Shown here piece after piece: positions 24,601 to 41,535 of a stretch of DNA of 64,000 bases. The DNA is taken from NCBI GenBank assembly GCA_034387635.1, contig JAOANU010000011.1:342501-406500 (forward strand), read 5' to 3'. A program made the translations under genes and the position numbers. How positions within the stretch are numbered: the first letter of the stretch is position 1; every line of letters begins with the position of its first letter. A model generated the notes under the pieces. That model ran no database searches, was not told where the DNA came from, and saw only the letters and a program-made list of their open reading frames with translations. The DNA comes from Rhodosporidiobolus odoratus. Lineage: Eukaryota > Basidiomycota > Microbotryomycetes > Sporidiobolales > Sporidiobolaceae.

Positions 24601-24979
24601 TGGCAGCTAACCCGAGATGGCCCAGGTCATTGCGGCGTCGAGGCCTTTGCGCTTGAGGGAGTAGATCTGATGTGCAAGAGGGCTCAGGTACGACGTGTAG
24701 GAAAGGCGGAGCAAGTGAGCAAACCTGCTGCCGAATGCCATCTGCGAATGCGTCGAGCTGGTCGTCGGCTTGTTCTCCATGCGGGTGAGATATACGATGT
24801 AGCCATGCTTGAAAAGAAGGTGGAGGTGTAGCTTCGAGTACGGCTTCGAGTGCAGTCGTGAGCAAGTGATCCGAGTGGGGGAATGTAGATGAGAGGTTGG
24901 ATGAGGAGGGAACCGCGATCAATTCGATCAGATACAGTGTCGGTAAGGTCGAGAGGGATAGCTTGGAGCTGCTGCCCAT
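21622..24979 (-). CDS. APC5: Anaphase-promoting complex subunit 5 (TPR protein)
   Basis: Scaffold subunit of the APC/C ubiquitin ligase that triggers anaphase and mitotic exit. The N-terminal helix region (TLYLIELIAVPSSSN; FQAWLHRISHP) leads to SPLAIYLRRAQLKLGKLSFE and the APC5-type TPR signature (TPQQSLLHLALVEWELGG, then QALDEATQISRTMGDVACLA). A Ser/Pro-rich insert with a pure Gln tract (about 17 residues, near 23370-23415) follows. Later TPR-like helices read QLSHRQNEPEQAVSMLLQAV and DSRIVKAVEMLEQSL. The last exon has KRDYFAGRYLALKAELENGE and ends VDMGVRW at 21622. Many exons (about ten). A 23-nt intronic poly-C (coding strand) lies close to one acceptor. The start at 24979 is the first ATG of the frame; an upstream exon is possible. 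Confidence 0.8.
22834..22856. repeat. Homopolymer run, 23 G (C on APC5 coding strand)
   Basis: Seen directly. On the APC5 coding strand it is poly-C ending about 16 nt before the TGCTGCAG acceptor, so it serves as, or expands, the polypyrimidine tract. Confidence 0.85.
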
Positions 24980-25111
24980 GGTTGGATCTGACTGCAACCG
25001 TTTTGAGCTGATGTAAAGAGTGACAATTCTGATTCACAAAGTTGCCGAAGTAGTTGGCGACATCTTCTCCTTCTCTCGTACCAAAGTTTGAGACGATAGA
25101 CTCGACCAGCT
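24980..25111. promoter_or_regulatory. Very short divergent promoter, APC5 / DUF1279 gene
   Basis: 132 bp between the annotated start codons of head-to-head genes. If APC5 has an extra upstream exon, the genes would nearly touch or overlap. Confidence 0.5.
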
Positions 25112-26078
25112 ATGCACTCTGCAGCACTGTTACGCTCATCCCTACCACGAGCCACTCGCCCGCTTCTGTCCTCCCTTCCTCCTCGACTCCCCTCCTCAAC
25201 TTCATCAATCCTCGTAAAAGCAGCATCACATGCCTCGCATACCGCTGCGACACCCTGGCTAGCCTCACCCTGGTCTCTGGGCTCACCCTCTGCCATCTCC
25301 CTCCTACAACGACGACCCTACACCACCCCCACCGCCTCTCCAAAACCCTCGTCCTCCTTCCCCTCCCCCGAACCAGATCCCACCGAAGACAACCCAAAAG
25401 CTCCCCTCTCTCTCCGCATTAAAACCCTCTTTCGCCGACACGGTTGGACCGCCCTGGTCATCTACCTCTTGCTCTCTGCCCTAGACTTTGGTCTCACTTT
25501 CCTCCTCATCTACGCCGTTGGAGCCGATCGAGTAAGAGAGGCTGAGGATTGGGTCCTCGAGGGGTTGGGGTGGAGGAGGGCCAGTGAGGAGAAGGGGAGG
25601 ATCAGAGCTGCGGTTGAGAGGTGGAGGGCTAAACATGGCAATCCTCCCCCTCCTTCGTCTTCTACACCGATCCAGAACGAGGCCGGAGTGAGTCAGGCGG
25701 AAATGGTCGGGGGAGGACAAGCGGCGGATCCGATCGAGAGCACAGCCGTTTCGACAGAGGTCAAGAAGCGAGAAGAGGTCAAGAATGGGGGGGACAAAGG
25801 GTATTCGGCACTGGCCACGACGGCCGTCTTGGCCTATGCGATTCACAAGACTGCCTTGCTACCGTTCAGGGTCGGGGTGACGGTGGCGATCACGCCAAAA
25901 GTGGTGAGAATGTTGCAAGGGTGGGGGTAAGTTGCTCTCTCTTTCTCATCTTTTTCCCCCTTGGCAGCAGTAAAGCTGATGCAACGACTGGTGATCGTGC
26001 AGCTGGAAGGTCGGCATGGCGGGAACACCGGCCGCGGCAGCAACGGGAGCAGCAGCCAGTAAAGAGGCGTCGAGTTAG
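25112..26078 (+). CDS. DUF1279 mitochondrial membrane protein (FAM210-like, yeast Nat2-like)
   Basis: Two exons joined by a GTAAGT intron near 25929-26002. The N-terminus (MHSAALLRSSLPRATRPLL...) is a Ser/Arg-rich mitochondrial presequence of about 70 residues. The DUF1279 domain follows: IKTLFRRHGWTALVIYLLLS, then ALDFGLTFLLIYAVGADRV, with one clear membrane helix. A linker and a second conserved part (LATTAVLAYAIHKTALLPFR, then VAITPKVVRMLQGWGWKVG) complete it. The Ala-rich C-terminus ends KEASS. FAM210 proteins support mitochondrial translation and membrane organisation; function here is only inferred from the family. Confidence 0.85.
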
Positions 26079-26455
26079 CTACTCGCCGCAGCCTGGGACG
26101 CAAGTAAAGAGAACGGTCACATCTCCCCGTGCGGCGCTCGACCTTCTCAAACCGGTCTTTTTTCGTTCTTGTCTCTTTGCCTTTCAGACTCGCTGCCTTG
26201 CTTGACACGAGGTGGACAAGCCGGCGGAGAGGACGCGTTGGTGTTTGACACCTGTTGTCATGCTTCCAGTGAGGCAACGGAGAGGCCAACGACTCGCTCT
26301 CGCCTTCTGTCTCCGGCATTCCATCTCTCGGCTGCTCTCCTCCCTCGCGACGTCCAGTACTGCTCAGAACCTCGAAAGAATCAATCGTATGGACGAATAC
26401 GGAGGAGGAGATCGTGCCAGGTCGAAAGGTGGGCAAGCCTCACGCAATACCAAAA
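26079..26455. other. Convergent spacer, DUF1279 gene / TFB1
   Basis: 3' flanks of both neighbours. No gene seen. Confidence 0.45.
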
Positions 26456-27674
26456 TCAAGTCGCTACCGTCGGCGTCGCGCCTCTCGACGTAGACCCCAC
26501 CAACGCAGACGTAGCTCGTCTCGCTCCCCCGTTCGCACCCGTCCCCATGCCCGTCCCCATCCTCCTCTCCCACTCCCTAACAGCAACCTCACAAGCCTCT
26601 CTAACCGGTCTCAATCCCTCCTTGACCCTCTTGGCCATCTCGCCCCCTCCTGCTCCGCCTGCCCCTCCTACGTTCTGAGACTCCCCTTCTAGCCGAGCCT
26701 CCTCAACCGCCCTACCGATCCTCTCCAAACTCTTGTCTATGTACCCCTTGAACTTGGTTACCCTAGCAGCTCGTTCCCCCGCAGTGGGATGTTGAGAGAG
26801 GGGTAAAGACGCGGGAGGAGGAAGCAGGGCCGAGTAGAAGTGTCGGAGGAATTCGTAGGTTGTGGTGGAGAGGGAGGTTAGGGTTGTTAGGTGAAGACGG
26901 GGGAGGGCTGGTACACCAAATACGACGACAACGTGATGAGTTTCTCCCAAGTCAGTTTGAATGCGCCCCCCAAGTTCTGAGGAGCAGAAACGGGCCATAC
27001 CTCCCCCCCCACCAGTCTTTCTAGTCCGTTCCACCTGTTCCCCAACACTCTCTGTCATGTCCCTCATAGCTTCCCTAACCGCCCTCGAGTCGACTTGAAA
27101 CTGCTCGAGACACCGAAATGTGCAAGGACGCAGAATCAGTCATGCAGAACAGAACCGAGGAGGGACAAGGCGCAGGGAGCAGAGAGGGTGAGGGAGAGAG
27201 TGAGCGAGTGAGCGAGCGAGCATACCTCGCCTAACCGTCCCTGCCACTGATCTTCAATCTCCTCCCTAACCTCCCTCTCCCTCCTCTTCTTCTCGAACCT
27301 GTCTTCCAACGTCTCTGTTCCGTTACCCTCTCCATCTCCCTCCCCTTGTCCTTCTCCACCCCGCGCCCCTGCAGTAGCAGCGTTCCCAGCTTGCCCACTA
27401 CCAACCGAGGTCGAGGTCGAGGTCGAAGAAGAATTGTTGTTTGTCAGAGTCAGAGAAATTCGTTCAGGTAAAGAAGGGGTCGACAGGTCGGAAAGCGAGA
27501 TGGAAGAGTAATACGATCGATCCTGCGGTTTGCGTAGGAGTAGGTTTCCGCCCCCAAGTCAATCCCCGTCAGCACCCGAGAAAGGTTAGGAATTTATGTG
27601 GAAGGCACGACTGCACGACTGGTAGCAACGCAGGAAGAAAGAGAGGGTGAGAGGGTGAGAGAAGGAGGAGGGAG

Positions 27675-27713
<39 letters not shown>

Positions 27714-29395
27714 CGGAAACAAGGAAAGGAAAGGAAAGGCAAGGAGGGAAGAAAACGACCTACGCCCGCATTCCCCGGATTAACGTACCCCCTCTCCCTA
27801 GCCTCCTTCGCATTCCCTTCCCCCAAAGCCTGATTCAACAACCTCTCAGAGTGTTCATTGAACCTCCTCATGAGAGGAAGGGAGGCTCGTTGTCCTCCGG
27901 GTTTCATGGTGTAGTCGGAGGGGAGGTTGGGGATCTGTGTTTGGTTTTTTTTTTTTCCCGCATAGGCACGTAAAAGATGAAAGGCGAGTTTGTGAGGAAC
28001 GTGAATGAAAGAACAGAAGGTGGGAGGGTCGATAATGAGAGGAAGAGGGACAAGAATAGGGAAAGAAAGAAAAAAAAAAAGACAGAACGGACTTCATGTT
28101 GATCCTCTTCAGTCGCCTTCAAGTCCAACAACCTCCCCACCCTGTCTTGATCAAACTCGACCTGAGGTTCTGGCAAATCGTCTTCAGTCCCAAGGTACAT
28201 GTCAAAGATTGAATCGTCTTTGATGGAAGAGACGGCGGCTCGGTTCGTGGTTCGGTTCCGGTTGAAGAGGCGGGATTGGAAGTAGCGGGTCCAGAAGAGG
28301 GGTTCGGAGAGCTGTGTCGAGGGAAGGGGAGGGAGATGAAGAGGAGAGAGGGAGGGGAGGGAAGAGGCGAGGTGAGGGCGACAGGGGGGAAGGTTTGGGA
28401 AGGTCAGCAAGAAATGGGACAGAGCGAGGGTTGACGAGAAGAAGAAGAAAAAGGATCGAGGGAAGACGACTAGAAGCAGAAGAAAGCCACGCACGGGTTC
28501 CGGTACATTCTCGTTGTAAGCCCTCAACACGACCGGAAACTCTTCAAAAATCTCTCTGATCAACCCGGGAGTGACCTTGACCGTCACTTCCCCATTCTGA
28601 CCCGTCACCGTCTTGGGGTCCACCATCTCTCCACTTTTGCCTTTCATGAGGGATTCTTCAGCGGCGAGGGCGGAGAGGAGGGCGGTTCGGTCTGGGGTGG
28701 ACCAGAATTCGGCTTCGGTCAAGGCGCCAGAGAGGACGAGGTCGCGATGGAGGGTCAAGAGGGAGGGGGTGGTGAGGAGGAGGTGTTTGCGGAGGCGGTA
28801 GGTTTGTTGGTCTTGCGAGGACGAGGTGGAAGGGTTGGTGGTCGGGGCTGCGGTTGTTGGTGCGGGCGAGGCCGAGCCTGCAGGCGCGTCGAGGGTTTGC
28901 TCGTTGCCCTCGAGACTGGCGCTCGGTGCCGTCGCGGGAGTCGCGGCAGCAGCGGCGGCGGCGGTCGAGGCTTTGTTAGCCTCCCTTTCTCGGTTGAGAG
29001 CGACGGTGCGACTGAGGTGGTCCTTGAAGCGGTCACGGTCCTGAAGGTGCGAGGTGGGGCTGGTAAAGACAAAGTTGTGGGCGTCTTGAAGGGACTGAGG
29101 CGGGATCGAGGTGGTCGAGGGAGTGAACTGGAGTTTGAGCATGGTGCGGGCTCCTCCGGGTTTCGAGGCGAAGAGGGCTGCGGGCCGAGAGGGGTCCAAG
29201 GGTCAACGGAGGAGAGGGCGGGGGAGGGAGGGCGTCAAAGGACTCGCCTGTGAGAGAGTCGAGAGGGATCGAGACTTGAGGAGGGTGGGAAGAGGGAGAG
29301 GTGGGGAGGGTGAAGGTGACGGCGGTGGGAGTGAGCGAGAGGGTTCCCGCTAGTTTCTTCCAGGTTGCTTGAGAGTGCAAAGGAGGGTCCGACAT
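26456..29395 (-). CDS. TFB1: TFIIH core subunit Tfb1/p62
   Basis: Core TFIIH subunit for RNA polymerase II initiation and nucleotide-excision repair. The N-terminal PH/PTB part begins MSDPPLHSQATWKKLAGTLS (29395) and continues after an intron with TMLKLQFTPSTTSIPPQ. Two BSD-type regions follow, with LTEAEFWSTPDRTALLSALA and SEPLFWTRYFQSRLFNRNRT, then IFDMYLGTEDDLPE. Next come MRRFNEHSERLLNQALGEG and the stretch SLSDLSTPSLPERISLTLTN. The C-terminal helical bundle reads TTYEFLRHFYSALLPPPASL and KFKGYIDKSLERIGRAVEEA. An acidic/Gly-rich insert is seen. A 33-nt poly-C (coding strand) lies in one intron. About seven exons. Domain order matches the family. Confidence 0.9.
27678..27710. repeat. Homopolymer run, 33 G (C on TFB1 coding strand)
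   Basis: Seen directly; preceded by G-rich GGGA units. It lies inside an intron of the minus-strand TFB1 gene, so the transcript has 33 C. A G-quadruplex/i-motif-forming tract is expected. Confidence 0.85.
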
Positions 29396-29817
29396 GGTTC
29401 GAGGTCAGAGCGTGGGCACAAGCGAGCGAGAGAGAGAGAGACGGAGGTTGAATGTACAGTAGTACTGTCTGTATCCTTCACCCTCAGGGTACTGTACATA
29501 ACAGTCGAGTTTGTGCAGTCAGTAGTCTGTAGAGTCCCCCCGCCTCGACCGCTCAACAGTTACTAAACTAGTTCACTCAGTCATCTCCTCCTCCTCCTCG
29601 TCCTCGTCCTCGTCCTCCCGCGGCCGGTCACGGTCCCTGGGTCGTTCCCGTTCCCACCACCACCACCAGCAGCACCACCACCAGCAGTCCATTACTCCAC
29701 TCTGCGACCTTCACGTCCCTCTCGCCTTCTCCTTCTCCGCTCCCGTATCCATCCCCACTTCCACCGCTCACCCCCCCCTCTCTCTCCCTCTCTCTCACTC
29801 TCCCCCATCCAGACATC
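29396..29817. promoter_or_regulatory. Divergent promoter and Yak1 5' leader
   Basis: Lies between head-to-head TFB1 and YAK1. The half next to YAK1 (about 29580-29817) is strongly pyrimidine-rich on the coding strand, as in long 5' leaders. It holds CTC and CAC triplet repeats. Confidence 0.5.
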
Positions 29818-35186
<5,369 letters not shown>

Positions 35187-35841
35187 GATTTGTTGGTCGA
35201 GGGGGCGGCGAGAAAAGGCGTTCCAATCACGCCAAGTGGGTGGAGGGGCGAGCGCAGCGGGGCGGAGATGTAGGAGACAGCGACGGTCGCTTTGGATCCT
35301 TTTTTTGCCTTTTTTTTTCCTGCTTCTCTCTGTTCAATCCCCTCTCAATCGTATATCCGGTCGCGCGCTATGTGCTGCCCCCATCCTGCCTTTTCTTCTT
35401 CACTCGCATCCTACTCTCGCTTGTTTCGGTGCTGTCCGTTTCTTTCTGTACATACGTTTTCCCTTCCCTCTTCCTCCTCAATCACCTTCTCCTACCCTAC
35501 TTCGCCCCTTACCCTACATCCCTCTCGCTCCTCGTCTTTCGTGCATAGCCTAGCAAGCAGCTGCTTCGCCTTCCCATCTCCCGTTCTCTCTTTCTCTCTT
35601 TCCCCTGATCTCCGTCGTGCCTTTTCTCTTCCTCGTCATCACACGCGCTCGAGTTGAACAAGTCAGCAAAGCAAAAAAAGTCTCTACGTCTCGCTCTTTT
35701 CCCGGCTGTTCCGATGACCGATGAGAGCTGAGAGGCTGCAGCAAGACGAAAGAACAGCAGTAACAGCAAACGCAAGTCCCCATCGCCGATACAATGCTAC
35801 GCACGCAAGCAAGCGGAAGAGCGTCCTTTTTCACCCTCTTC
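35187..35841. other. Convergent spacer, YAK1 / WW-RS gene
   Basis: 3' flanks of two genes; extremely pyrimidine-rich plus strand. Open frames here are low-complexity and are not called. Confidence 0.5.
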
Positions 35842-38800
35842 TCATCTCCCTTCCTTCCTCCTCTTCTCCTCTTCCTTCCTAATCACCTCCTGTGGGTCCC
35901 TACCCCTCTTCGCAGGCGTGACGTCGCTCGTCGACCCGTTCCCATTGGCCGAAGGACGTTGCGGGAGACTTGCAGGGGCGGAGATGCGGGAGAGCAGGGA
36001 ACCACCGGTAGAGGCGGGAGTGGGGGCGGCTCGGGTTTTGGGCGGCGGCGGCGAGCGTTCGCGACGAGGTGGCGAGCGCTGCGTCGTGCAAGAGAGGCGG
36101 AATGTGAGTCAGTACATGCGGGTTGGCAGGATGTGGCTCGGAAGAGCGCATGGGGAAGGGGGGGAGGGGGGAACAAGAGAGCAGCGGAGGGGACAACGGA
36201 TACGTACCTCTCGCCTTTCCTCCCTCTCCCGCTCTGGCTCCCTACCATTTCGACCACCTCTCGGCCTCTTCTCCCCCCTCCTACCTGACGCAGGAGGTGG
36301 TGGAGACAAACTCCTCCGCCTCCCCCCTCCACCTCCTCCGCCCATATGAATCGGCGGTCCGGCACTTCTGATCAGAGGCGCCTCATCCGCCTTCCTCCCA
36401 TCGTCTACTTCCGGATCCCTATACCGACCTCGTGTACCACCACCAGGAGGGGGGCGGGTGTCAACTCGACGATCGTCAAAGTCGAGTACTCCAGCTCCGA
36501 GTCTCATAAGAGGCTGGCCTGGCGGAGGAGAGCGAGAGCGAGACAGAGAACGGGAGCGGAAAGAGGGGGGCATGCGGATGCCGCGCGGGGGCGAGCGAGA
36601 ACGGGTGTCGAGCGGGAGAGGGGAGAGGGCGCGGCGCGGCGGAGGGGAACGGGAGCGGCGGCGACGGCGGGCATGGTCCTGAGGAAGGGGAGGGGAGTAA
36701 GAGCGTTCGCGCTCTCGACGAGGAGGTCGGTTAGAGTAAGCCGCTGCACGACGTTCGCGGTCCTGCAACTCCTCCTCCTGCTTGCGGATCTCCTCCCGGA
36801 TAACCCTTTCTTCCTCATCCCGCTTCCTCCGTTCCTCCCTTTCTTCTTCGTCCCGTTTCCTCCGTTCCTCCCTTCTCCTTCTATCTTCCTCCTCCTCCTC
36901 TTTCTTCCTGCGCTCGCGGTCCTCCCTGTCCTTCCGTTCCCGCTCCTCCTTCTCCTTCGCCTCCCTGGCCTCCCTCTCGAGCTTGTCCTTGTTCTGCTGC
37001 GACCGAGCGCCCCACCCACTGTTCTGCACCGCACCTACTGGCAACGCATTCGCACCCTTGGGGGCAGCGCGCGGGGGCGCTTTGGTTGGAGGCGGAGCGA
37101 AGCGAGCGCCTCTGCTCGCAGAAGAAGGCGGCGGAGAAGATCTCCGACGAGAGGAAGACGCCGCGAGATGAGGCGGAAGATCCCTGTCCTCCCGCCTTGC
37201 CCCAGGTACCACTCCACCCTGCGCCGCCGCGATCCTCGCCAACCTCTGCTGCTCCAGCTTCTCACTCTGCGTCATCCCGCCACTTTCAGCGCTCGCGACT
37301 GAGTCATTCCGGTCCCTCCTGCGGTCCTGTTCCCTCTCCCTCCCCCTGTCGGGCGAAGTAGACGCCCTCGAGTCAGCAGGACTAGGCGGACGGTCCTTCT
37401 GGTAATCCTCGAGCGAGGCGTCGAGATCCTGAGTGGAGGGAATCGATCTTTTGCCTCCTCTCCCTCGACTGTCTTCCTCCTCAGCCCTGCGAGACTCGCG
37501 GTCGCGAGGTGTGCCGCGCCTCGATGAAGCAGGAGCAGCCCAGCGATCGTCGACTTTGGGCGATGGAGCAGCGGAATTGGCGTTGCTGCCGGTCGGGGCG
37601 AATCGAGGACCAGAAGAAGCAGCAGGAGTTGGCGTACCACTGCAGATGAAGAAGTCAAGGGTCAATCGCGCATCTTTATTCTTTTGCCAAAAAGAACCAG
37701 GATGAGAAGAATAGCAAACGTACCGACCGACCCAACTTGCTCCGGCAGTAGCAGCAAACCTCGGTCCCCTGTCCTTCTTGTTGTCTTCCTCACTGTCCTT
37801 GTCCTTCTTCTTCTGCTGATCCTCCTCTTCCTGCTTTCTGGCAGCCCGCGGTCCAACCGGTACAAGGTTCGCGGAACTCGCACTCCTAGGCGCCGATCTA
37901 GGCGGTGCCGAGGCTGGCGCAGCTGGAGTCGAAGGTGCAGTCGGCGCGGAGATGGCAGCGCCAGTAGGGCCAGGGGCGAAGGGGAGAGAACGTCGACCGC
38001 CTCTGGGGAGAGGGGCGGGGCGAGGAGTAACGGGGTTGCGAGGACCTGCGGGGATGGCGGCGGATTGTGACGGGAGAGGTTGACGACCTGAGTGAAAACG
38101 AGACGAGGACGGAGTGGAAGTGAGTAGGGAGATCTTGACAAGGACGCATTGCTGACGGCAGGTGGGGGATGAGCTGTCGATGCTCGACCCTGCCGCCGAA
38201 AGCGCCGTCGCGAATATCGGCACCAGTAAGAAGCGGCGACGACGCCCTTATTCGACGTGGGATAGGATGATTTGAGAAAGGACGATCTACTCACTCTGCA
38301 TAGAAGCCCTAGGCCCGCTCGGTGGCGCCGCGGCACTGGCCGTCGACGTGTTGGCAGAAGGACCGGTAGGCACTGTCGGCGAAGTAGCGGAACCTGAGGG
38401 AAAGAGGGCGAGAAGGAGTGAGGGAGCAGGAAAATACGGAAGGGTGGGGGAAGCGGGGAAGGGTAAGCGGCTGGTCGGGTAGCGACGATGCGCAAGGGGC
38501 CTAGCGAAGTGTGGTAAGACCACTCGGGCTGAGCGTCTGGTAACGCAAGGGCGACATCTCCGAGACCGCACCATGGCCGGAGAAACCGCTGCTCGCGAAG
38601 GCTTGTTGTCGCCGTAGTCTGGCCTATCGCATTGGTCGAACGTTGGCCCCGGAAGAGACATGTTTGTCGTGCGAGCGCTGCCGAGCACATCCACCTCCGC
38701 CTTGTCTCCGTCAATCTCGTTCGAGGTGCATAACCCAATACCCGTCACGGTGCCGTGAAGCGCTGCCTTCCCCCGCACTTCCATTCACTCCAGGATGTTC

Positions 38801-39964
38801 CGCTCATAGCGACATGTCACTCGACACAACACCCTCCAATCGAAGCCACTACCGCGAGTCCCGCCCCTGCCATACCTGGCGGCATTCCCACGCCCTTCCG
38901 CTGATTGCGTTGGGCCGTCGTGACGAACGACTTGACACTCGTCGTCAGATCTTCTTTGGCCTCGACAAATCCGGCGAGTGTGGCCGCGAAATCTGATGCT
39001 GAAGCAGGAACCAAATGCCGCCTAAAAAGCCCGAATCGCCGAAAAACCAAGCTCACCATTACCAGCCGTCTTGGCTGCCGTTAGAGCGTGCCCATTCTGG
39101 GCTTGCTTGGCAGGAGCCACGGCCGAACCGCGACGCGGCGGATACATCGCCTGATTGCTGGCTCCGTTTGTTCCGGCAGAACGAGGTCCACTGGGCGGAG
39201 CTGCAGAGCGGGAGGCGGGACCGGTAGGGGGGCCTGCTACAGAGCATGTCGAAAAGTCGTGTCAGAGAAGACCATGTCGAGAGCGAGAGGGATATTTACG
39301 ACTAACCTGGCGTAGCTGGAGAAGTAGGAGAGTTGGCAGCGCTACCGGCGTTTCCGGCGAGGCGAGCGCGGTCGGGGTGGACGAAGAGCTTGGGCTGCGA
39401 AGGAGGGGCAGGAGCGGTCTCGGTCGTGCCGCGTGAGGATGCGGGGCCGGTGGGTGGGCGAGAGGAGGAGGAAGAGGAAGGCCCGGTGGGCGCGGTAGCG
39501 GGAGCCGCAGCCGGCTTAACCTTGACCGGCTGCTCCACGGGTTTGCGCTCCTTCGATACTGCCTGTTGCGGTTGCGCTACTGCTTGCACGGGAGCAGGCG
39601 CGGCAGCGGGAGAGGGCGCAGGTGCCTCGACGGGATCCGTTCCAGCGGAATGAGTTGGAATTTCCCAGCTCGAAGTGTTGCGAAGGGTATCGCGGTAGTA
39701 GACGTCTCCGGTAGACTTGCTAACTCGGCTGACCCATCCTTTCGGAAGAGGGTTGCCAAGCACATCTAGAGACTCGTCGTGAGCGGCTTGAGGTGTACTT
39801 TTTGGGGGATGGGAAGTTGGGGTAGGAGCAGAGGAGGTCGTGGCAGTGCTGAGAGCGGTCGGGTCATTGTTGAGGGCGTTTTGTGGGTTGTTGGGCTGGA
39901 TGAGGGTCGAGGAGGAGGGGACGAGGTCATCCTCTCCAAAGTCGAGTTCGTCTTCTTGATTCAT
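35842..39964 (-). CDS. WW-domain protein with long charged coiled-coil and RS-rich C-terminus
   Basis: Begins MNQEDELDFGEDDLVPSSS at 39964. A single WW domain lies near residues 65-95 (PLPKGWVSRVSKSTGDVYYR, then TSSWEIP). Next come Ala/Pro/Ser-rich disordered exons and short exons spliced between 39300 and 37700, including EAKEDLTTSVKSFVTTAQRN. A long Glu/Lys/Arg stretch (KDKLEREAREAKEKEERERK onward) predicts a coiled coil or single helix. It is followed by RS/SP repeats (RRRRRSRSPPPRRALSPLP; RSRSLSRSRSPPPG). The last exon ends DPQEVIRKEEEKRRKEGR at 35842. WW plus RS suggests a nuclear role in pre-mRNA processing or transcription coupling. That is inference and no orthologue is recognised. 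Splicing of the middle exons is approximate. It may be two genes, but the frames join well. Confidence 0.65.
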
Positions 39965-40271
39965 CTTGCGGGGTTGCTATACGCCACTCGACCTGTCTGA
40001 ACAGGTTAATAGACGGTCAAGGTGAGTTTTAGTGGTGGTAAGTCGAATTAGAGAAGCGAGTCTCTGTTGTTTGCAAGTTGCACTCTCCTCTAACTCCAGT
40101 AAAGGCTCAAGCAGCTCATAAACCACACAGCCGAGATCAGTACACGCGTGTCCTTGTCCTGCATCGGTGCGACACTTCACTGGCACCTTGTTCTCGACCT
40201 CTCCACCACATTCACCTCGCCTTCCTCAACCCGACACAGCGACCCATAGGCGCGTAAGCAGGAACGCCGCC
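39965..40271. promoter_or_regulatory. Divergent promoter, WW-RS gene / UNC-50 gene
   Basis: 307 bp between two start codons of head-to-head genes. No specific element is claimed. Confidence 0.5.
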
Positions 40272-41535
40272 ATGCTACCAACATCACGAACCCGACAATC
40301 CATAACCGGCTCAGGCTTGGCGTGCGTTCATTCTTGTCTTCCCCCTCCTCCTTCGGCTCGAGACCGGCTTGCTCTACTCGACCACCGCAACGCCTGACCC
40401 TCTTATCTCGCACATATCGACGCCGAATTTTCACCCGTAGCGGCAACGGCTTCCCTCGGCTGGGAGGAGGGGGAATGAAGACGTGGTTACGACGACTTAG
40501 CCGACTGCCCCAGATGGTCAGTCTTGCTTCTTTCCTGTACTCAAGCGCGCCGTCTCTTCGAGACCGCGTTTGCACTCCTGCGTGTCAGGGTGTAACCTCG
40601 GGTGGGAGGTAGGTGATCCGCAGTCTGAACTGACTTCTCGTACCTGTCGTTTCCTTCCATTGCAGGACTTTGAAATGGCCATCTGGCAGATGTGCTACCT
40701 GTGCATCGCACCAAAACGAGTTTACAAGTCGCTCTACTATCAGAAGCAGACCAAGAACACCTGGGCGCGGGATGATCCTGCCATGCTCTTGCTGATCACT
40801 TTGTCGCTCGTCGGTGCGCCCGGTTCCCTCCATTTGCTGTGCGATCCTGAAACTGACCATGCTTTGTGCTGTAGTCGCCGCCGTCCTCTGGTCCATTCTA
40901 TATGCCCACGCCGGACCAGCTCAGACCCTACGAACAATCTTCTCCTTCGTGTTTTTGCATTTCTTCGGAACGGGTCTAGTCATCAGCACATTGCTGTGGG
41001 CGGTCAGCAACCGATTTCTGACACACTCAAGTCACGGACACGCGGTAGATCAGAAGGTGGAATGGTGAGTCTTCCTCCTGAGCCTCGATGCGCCTTCTCG
41101 CCTTGCTTGTCATCTCCATAACAGCAAAGCTGACTTTACTACCGTGCAGGCCATACGCATTCGACATTCACGCCAACTCGTTCTTCCCCCTCTTCCTGCA
41201 ACTCTACATCGCCCAGCTCGTCCTCGCCCCGGTAGTAACTCGATCGAACTGGGTCTGCCTATGGGTAGGAAATACGCTGTATCTCGCCGCTTTTACGCAG
41301 TACGCCTACACGACATGTACGCTCTTTCTCTCCTTGCTTTGGTCTCTTAGTCAAAGCTCAGAGCTTATCGTCATTTTTGGTGTGTTGGGCAGACCTCGGC
41401 TACAACGCCCTCCCTTTCATCGTCCGGTCCGAACTCCTCCTCTTCCCCATCGCCATCCTCGCCGCCTTCTACGTCGTTTCACTCCTCGGTCTCAATCTGA
41501 GTCATGTCACCCTAGAGGCGATATTTGGACGGTAA
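40272..41535 (+). CDS. GMH1: UNC-50 family Golgi membrane protein (Gmh1-like)
   Basis: Polytopic Golgi protein; yeast Gmh1 interacts with the Arf exchange factor Gea1/2. Exon 1 (MLPTSRTRQSITGSGLA) is spliced to a short exon (FPRLGGGGMKTWLRRLSRLP). A further intron leads to DFEMAIWQMCYLCIAPKRVY and YYQKQTKNTWARDDPAMLLL, the most conserved UNC-50 stretch. Five hydrophobic segments follow, with HFFGTGLVISTLLWAVSNRF, WPYAFDIHANSFFPLFLQLY and YLGYNALPFIVRSE spread over later exons. The end LSHVTLEAIFGR at 41535 is family-typical. Six or so exons, complete. Confidence 0.92.

Noticed and set aside
28747..29253. Plus-strand ORF over the 5' half of TFB1
   Set aside because: Antisense shadow; composition is Gly/Arg/Val-rich and the minus strand has the conserved Tfb1 domains.
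36346..37302. Long plus-strand ORF of about 318 codons
   Set aside because: It is the antisense shadow of the RS/coiled-coil exon of the WW gene; repeats of purine-rich codons keep the opposite strand open.
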